DNA from: Thalassospira sp.
GTDB taxonomy: Bacteria > Pseudomonadota > Alphaproteobacteria > Rhodospirillales > Thalassospiraceae
Reading direction: 5' to 3'
NCBI RefSeq assembly: GCF_002709775.1
Contig: NZ_PAQR01000007.1
Location: forward strand, 149,207-213,206
Length of the DNA: 64,000 nucleotides
Both the position numbers and the translations under genes were made by a program. Under the pieces are notes generated by a model. It saw only the letters and a list, made by a program, of their open reading frames with translations. It was not told the origin of the DNA and did no database searches. Positions 61,301-64,000 of this stretch are shown here, piece after piece (the stretch's first letter is position 1; each line of letters begins with the position of its first letter).

Positions 61301-62314
61301 CTGGATCTGGTCGGCAAGGTCGACCTATCGCTTAAGGGCGTTGAGGAGTTGCTCAATGAACTCCTTGATATCTGCAAGCTCGATGCAGGTGCGATGCAGC
61401 CGACCGTGCGGGACTTTGCCATTAATGATGTGTTGGGCGCGCTTGAAACCGAATTCGGCCCGATTGCCGAAAATGCGGGGCTCAGCTTCAAGGTCCATAA
61501 ACGCGATCTTTGGGTGCGCAGTGACAGTCGACTGCTTAGGCGTATCCTGCAGAACTTCATTTCCAACGCCATGCGCTATACCCGCACTGGTGGGGCGGTG
61601 GTCGGCTGCCGTGTCCGTGGGGATAAGCTGAAACTGGAAGTCTGGGATAGCGGGCCGGGCATCCCCGAAGACAAACTGAAAATCATCTTCCGCGAATTCC
61701 ATCGCCTTGAAGGCCCGGAAACCGCGGATGTGAAGGGACTTGGCCTTGGCCTTGCCATTGTGGACCGTCTTGGCAAGTCGCTGGGTCACCCGGTTTCGGT
61801 GCGCTCCCGCCCCGGTCGTGGCACGGTCTTCTCGGTCGAAGTGCCGCTTGGTGTTGCCGACACAACCGCCACTCCAAAACCCAAACGTCGCATGGCGGGC
61901 GAGTTGGGCGGCTTACGCGTGCTGTGCCTTGATAACGAACCCGATATCCTTGATGGCATGCGCGCCATGCTGGAAAACTGGGATTGCGTCGTTGTCACCG
62001 CCCAATCCGGCAAGCTGGCCGAAGATGCCCTGACCAAGGCCGAGGACGGTAAACAACCCTTTGCACCGGATATTATCCTTGCCGATTACCATCTTGATTC
62101 CGGCCAAACCGGCCTAGATGTCTTAATGCGGCTGCGTGATGTTCACGGTGTTAACGTTCCTGGCGTCATCATCACCGCCGACCGCTCAACCGAAACCGCC
62201 GACTTGATCGCCGAGCAAGGATTCTCCCTGCTTAACAAACCCCTCCGTCCGGCCAAGCTGCGCGCCCTGATGACACGGGCGCTTAACCGGTTGGAGAGTG
62301 ATGCGGTGGCATGA
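58346..62314 (+). CDS. hybrid histidine kinase with sodium/solute-symporter-like sensor
   Basis: A 1322-residue sensor. Residues 1 to about 500 form a 13-helix SSS-like membrane domain (IYIGPIVVMIVGFGIMTKIARVC and others), as in CbrA and NahK relatives. Two PAS domains (about 650-760 and 775-900) and a coiled coil follow. The dimerisation His is in FFAAASHDLLQPLNAARLF (about 955), with ATP-binding boxes VWDSGPGIPEDKLKIIF and GLGLGLAIVDRLGKSLGHPV. The C-terminal receiver (about 1190-1310) keeps the acidic DNE near the start and phosphoacceptor Asp in IILADYHLDSGQTGLD. The ligand is unknown; transporter and kinase may be coupled. Confidence 0.95.
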   Translation: MIQGGLIFIVAMTYIGLLFAIAHYGDKYADKWRSSKLKPSIYALSMAVYCTSWTFFGSVGSAATDGWAFLPIYIGPIVVMIVGFGIMTKIARVCHKQNITSIADFLGSRYGKSQSLAALVALIAVVGVLAYISLQLKAVSMSFDVLIGDLGEQVVRHSEGHFSKDTAFYVTILMAVFAILFGVRYIHASEHHDGLILAVAFESLVKLAALLMVGFFVVYGMFDGFADINKRALADPTVRQLFLPDTWLTSNFFIATMLAGFAIFCLPRQFHVTFVENDDSRNLTSARWLFPAYLIAINIFVVPIAIAGLFMFGHNPAVNPDTFVLTLPLLGGQNWLAVFAFIGGLSASTGMGIVSCVAVSTMVCNDLVMPLLLRSERLQKRMSGDVSQVLLKIRRAAIIVILFLAYGFYRFLAENYALADIGILSFAAMAQFGPAVLAAIYLKNINRTGVRLGLLSGFGLWAYTLLMPTFVQGGLLPSSILTDGPFGIGILNPQALLGVGIEDHLTHGVVWSLGVNFVLMFVGSAVGVQGVTQRRQAQVFVDVWRKDTRARNDTWPGRVTLGDLEDLAARFLGKHWAQRAFRNYLQARDGETKRSDIADVDAANFTEHLLSGAVGAASSRVVMALLLPDKAVSRRDAMELLDEASEAIKFNRDLLLNTLENISQGVGVFDQNLRLATWNHRFIDLLGISTSDIQVTLPLSELVHICRDNGNRAVDIDILLGRNAAPQMRRLPHTYERKRADGMVLEVRTNPMPDGGFVATIADITARVRTEEALRDSERNIRIYTDNIPVMIAYADKNQRLRFTNRPYERMFGLRRVEAHGMSVREAVGEERYVHLAPMIELVLQGYRQSFEIEFPAITRNRNDERATLGVREGRYAEGTYIPHFDETGEVLGYFCIYHDITERKTAEQALKEANEGLEARVTERTHALEVLNSELSDAKEQAETANDTKTRFFAAASHDLLQPLNAARLFTVALGGKQGLAEDVLDLVGKVDLSLKGVEELLNELLDICKLDAGAMQPTVRDFAINDVLGALETEFGPIAENAGLSFKVHKRDLWVRSDSRLLRRILQNFISNAMRYTRTGGAVVGCRVRGDKLKLEVWDSGPGIPEDKLKIIFREFHRLEGPETADVKGLGLGLAIVDRLGKSLGHPVSVRSRPGRGTVFSVEVPLGVADTTATPKPKRRMAGELGGLRVLCLDNEPDILDGMRAMLENWDCVVVTAQSGKLAEDALTKAEDGKQPFAPDIILADYHLDSGQTGLDVLMRLRDVHGVNVPGVIITADRSTETADLIAEQGFSLLNKPLRPAKLRALMTRALNRLESDAVA

Positions 62315-62419
62315 CCACCCTAACGAGTGGGCGCTATGCTCTGGACATGTATTGGTTGATCCGACTAGTCTCAAGAAAAGCGTGTATGTCAATTTTCAAT
62401 AGCTAGTCCGGGGTGAGAG

Positions 62420-64000
62420 ATGTCTTTTGATCTGAAATTAGGGTTCGTCTCCGATGCAATCGGAAGGTTTTCAGATGAAACGGGTCTTAATGATGATGAT
62501 GCCTTCATGTATTGGTTTTATTGTCTGATCTACGATGTTGAGTATGACGATGTCCCCTTGGATGAAATAGTAGACGGTTCTGGTGAACGGCAAACGGACA
62601 TCTTTCATATTGGTGTCGATGAATCTACGCAAAAAGTAGTTGTCGATATTATACAAGTAAAAAATACTTCGGGGTTTTCTGCCAATACAGTGTCTTTAAT
62701 GAAGGCAGCATTGGACTTTATATTTAAAGTAAAGAGAGCAGAATACCAAAAAATTTCCAATAAATTGTTTGTTGAAAAAATCAGCAATGTAAGGGAAGTC
62801 ATTGCTGAGTATGGTAATACAAGCGTTTCTGTCCGTTGTATGTTCGTAACGTTAGGTGATGAAGAGGGGATTTCAGAAGAAGCGTTGCAAAATGCCGATA
62901 ACATCCGCCGCGAGTTCGCAGAATCTCAAGTTTTCGGTGATTTTAGCTTTGATTTTGTGGGGGCGCATGAACTCAATAGGCTGATGAATTTGCGTCGAAA
63001 CCAGAAGAGAACCATCAACTACAATTTGCCCATTGTATATGATGCAAACCGTGCGTCTGTAGTCGAGTTTGATGCTGCCGGGGTCAAAAGTCTTCTATGT
63101 ACGGTTAGTGGTATCGAGTTGGCTAAACTTGCTCAATCCGAGCCTAGGGATGCGGTGTTCGATGCCAACGTAAGGGGAAACCTTGGGCTTGGTGGTCAAG
63201 TGAACAAAAATATTCATGAGTCTTCAACAGTGGAGGACAAGTCAAAGCTTTTCTGGTTCATGAATAATGGGATAACAATGGTATGCGACCATTTTGATAT
63301 TGTTAGAGATCCAGATAGCCCGAGCGTTAAAATAAAAAACCTTCAGATAATCAACGGGTGTCAAACTACGTCTTCCATTCGATCGGCTTACGAAGATGGC
63401 GTTTTGCGTGGAGAGGTTAAACTTCAGGTCAAAATATACTCTTCAAACGACGAGTCGTTTGTTAATAATGTTGTGATTGCAACAAATAATCAAAATTCCA
63501 TTAATACACGAGATCTTCATGCGAACGACGAAATACAGCAGCTTATACAGCAAAAAATTCACGAAGAATTTGGTTTGTTTTATGAGCGAAAGCGTGGCGA
63601 ATCTAAAAGCGCTAGGGTTTCTCCAAGTGACGTAATTAAGTTGGAGAAGGCAGGTCAAGCGTACCTTGCCGTATTCTTGAGGCAGCCAACCGTAAGCCGT
63701 GCTCAGAAATACAAAGTGTATTCTAACGAGCTATACAGTGACATCTTTGGGAAAGCTAAGCCTTCTCAATTAGTATTGGCGCATGAGTTGTACAAGTTTT
63801 GCGATGTTCGTGGTCGTAGGGCATATCGTGAATTGGCGGACTCGGATCCGACAAGAAGTATTCTCAACTACGGCGTATTTCACATAACTAGGGTTCTCTG
63901 GTGGTTTATTGAGCAAGATGACGAAATGTCCGCATTACCAATTTTGGACTTGGTCAATTTAATTAGATCAGATGACGAGAAAATTGAAAAAGCATACGAA
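62420..64000 (+). CDS. AIPR (abortive phage infection) protein, 3' end off window
   Basis: An open frame of 527 codons from ATG at 62420 (GGGGTGAGAG just upstream), with no stop before the window end. The AIPR family core is seen at about residues 278-290 (FWFMNNGITMVCD), 307-317 (NLQIINGCQTT) and in VNNVVIATNNQNSINTRDLHAND near 355. AIPR proteins are associated with phage-abortive infection in Lactococcus and often flank restriction genes. Codon use and base composition are clearly more AT-rich than the adjacent kinase gene, a sign of acquisition. An N-terminal about 270-residue region precedes the recognised core. Confidence 0.86.
   Translation, partial: MSFDLKLGFVSDAIGRFSDETGLNDDDAFMYWFYCLIYDVEYDDVPLDEIVDGSGERQTDIFHIGVDESTQKVVVDIIQVKNTSGFSANTVSLMKAALDFIFKVKRAEYQKISNKLFVEKISNVREVIAEYGNTSVSVRCMFVTLGDEEGISEEALQNADNIRREFAESQVFGDFSFDFVGAHELNRLMNLRRNQKRTINYNLPIVYDANRASVVEFDAAGVKSLLCTVSGIELAKLAQSEPRDAVFDANVRGNLGLGGQVNKNIHESSTVEDKSKLFWFMNNGITMVCDHFDIVRDPDSPSVKIKNLQIINGCQTTSSIRSAYEDGVLRGEVKLQVKIYSSNDESFVNNVVIATNNQNSINTRDLHANDEIQQLIQQKIHEEFGLFYERKRGESKSARVSPSDVIKLEKAGQAYLAVFLRQPTVSRAQKYKVYSNELYSDIFGKAKPSQLVLAHELYKFCDVRGRRAYRELADSDPTRSILNYGVFHITRVLWWFIEQDDEMSALPILDLVNLIRSDDEKIEKAYE

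Noticed and set aside
1-64000. Insertion sequences, integrases or CRISPR arrays
   Set aside because: No transposase or integrase protein, no terminal inverted repeat pair beside one, and no regularly spaced repeats were found.

Overview
The window looks like the chromosome of a free-living Gram-negative alphaproteobacterium, probably a marine Rhodospirillales of the Thalassospira type. This is inferred from the overall look of the housekeeping proteins (GyrA with a TTG start, CoaD, PyrC), two Tat-exported TRAP binding proteins, a globin-coupled chemoreceptor and an SSS-type hybrid histidine kinase. No taxonomic search could be run. No insertion sequence, integrase or CRISPR array was seen.

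Region 1-36200 is one large type III secretion (T3SS) locus of Ysc/Psc type. On the minus strand (17046 to 3440) lie an LcrG-like chaperone, two tandem needle-tip-like paralogues, the SycD/LcrH chaperone, translocators SctE and SctB, then SctG, I, J, K, L, N, O, P, Q, R, S, T, U. Divergently (17280-21832) lie SctW, SycN-like, SctX, SctY and SctV. A second minus-strand block (25858-21888) has a YscB-like chaperone, secretin SctC, a CesT-like chaperone and two small unknown, possibly secreted proteins. A plus-strand block (26034-31697) has SctD, YscE-like, needle SctF, then a pair resembling DotU/TssL and a truncated IcmF/TssM, and a STAS anti-sigma-antagonist. Two probable effector units flank the apparatus: a 679-residue protein with a CesT chaperone (3302-782), and a protein with PI-kinase/HipA-like catalytic motifs with a downstream partner (34873-32541).

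Control appears unusual. The core genes are Ysc-like, but the locus encodes an ECF sigma factor strongly resembling HrpL (31728-32306). I found six sites of the form GGAACY-N15/16-YYACTWA, essentially a hrp box. They lie upstream of the first effector, both sides of the 17.1 kb divergent junction, the YscB-SctC block, the kinase-like effector and an AraC-family regulator. The model is: HrpL-like sigma to apparatus, effectors and AraC regulator, with possible input from the STAS protein.

Region 36381-62314 is mostly ordinary chromosome: a TPR/O-GlcNAc-transferase-like protein, a Tat-exported serine hydrolase, PyrC, a SprA-like protein with an altered HExxH motif, a DUF547 protein, an EamA exporter, GyrA-CoaD-cyclophilin, two duplicated tRNA-Lys(UUU) units, an ExbB-ExbD-ExbD-TonB operon, a protoglobin chemoreceptor, a lysozyme-like protein, two TRAP binding proteins without visible permease genes, and a giant hybrid kinase. 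From 62420 the sequence becomes visibly AT-rich and encodes the first 527 codons of an AIPR (abortive phage infection) protein that runs off the window, suggesting the edge of a defence island.
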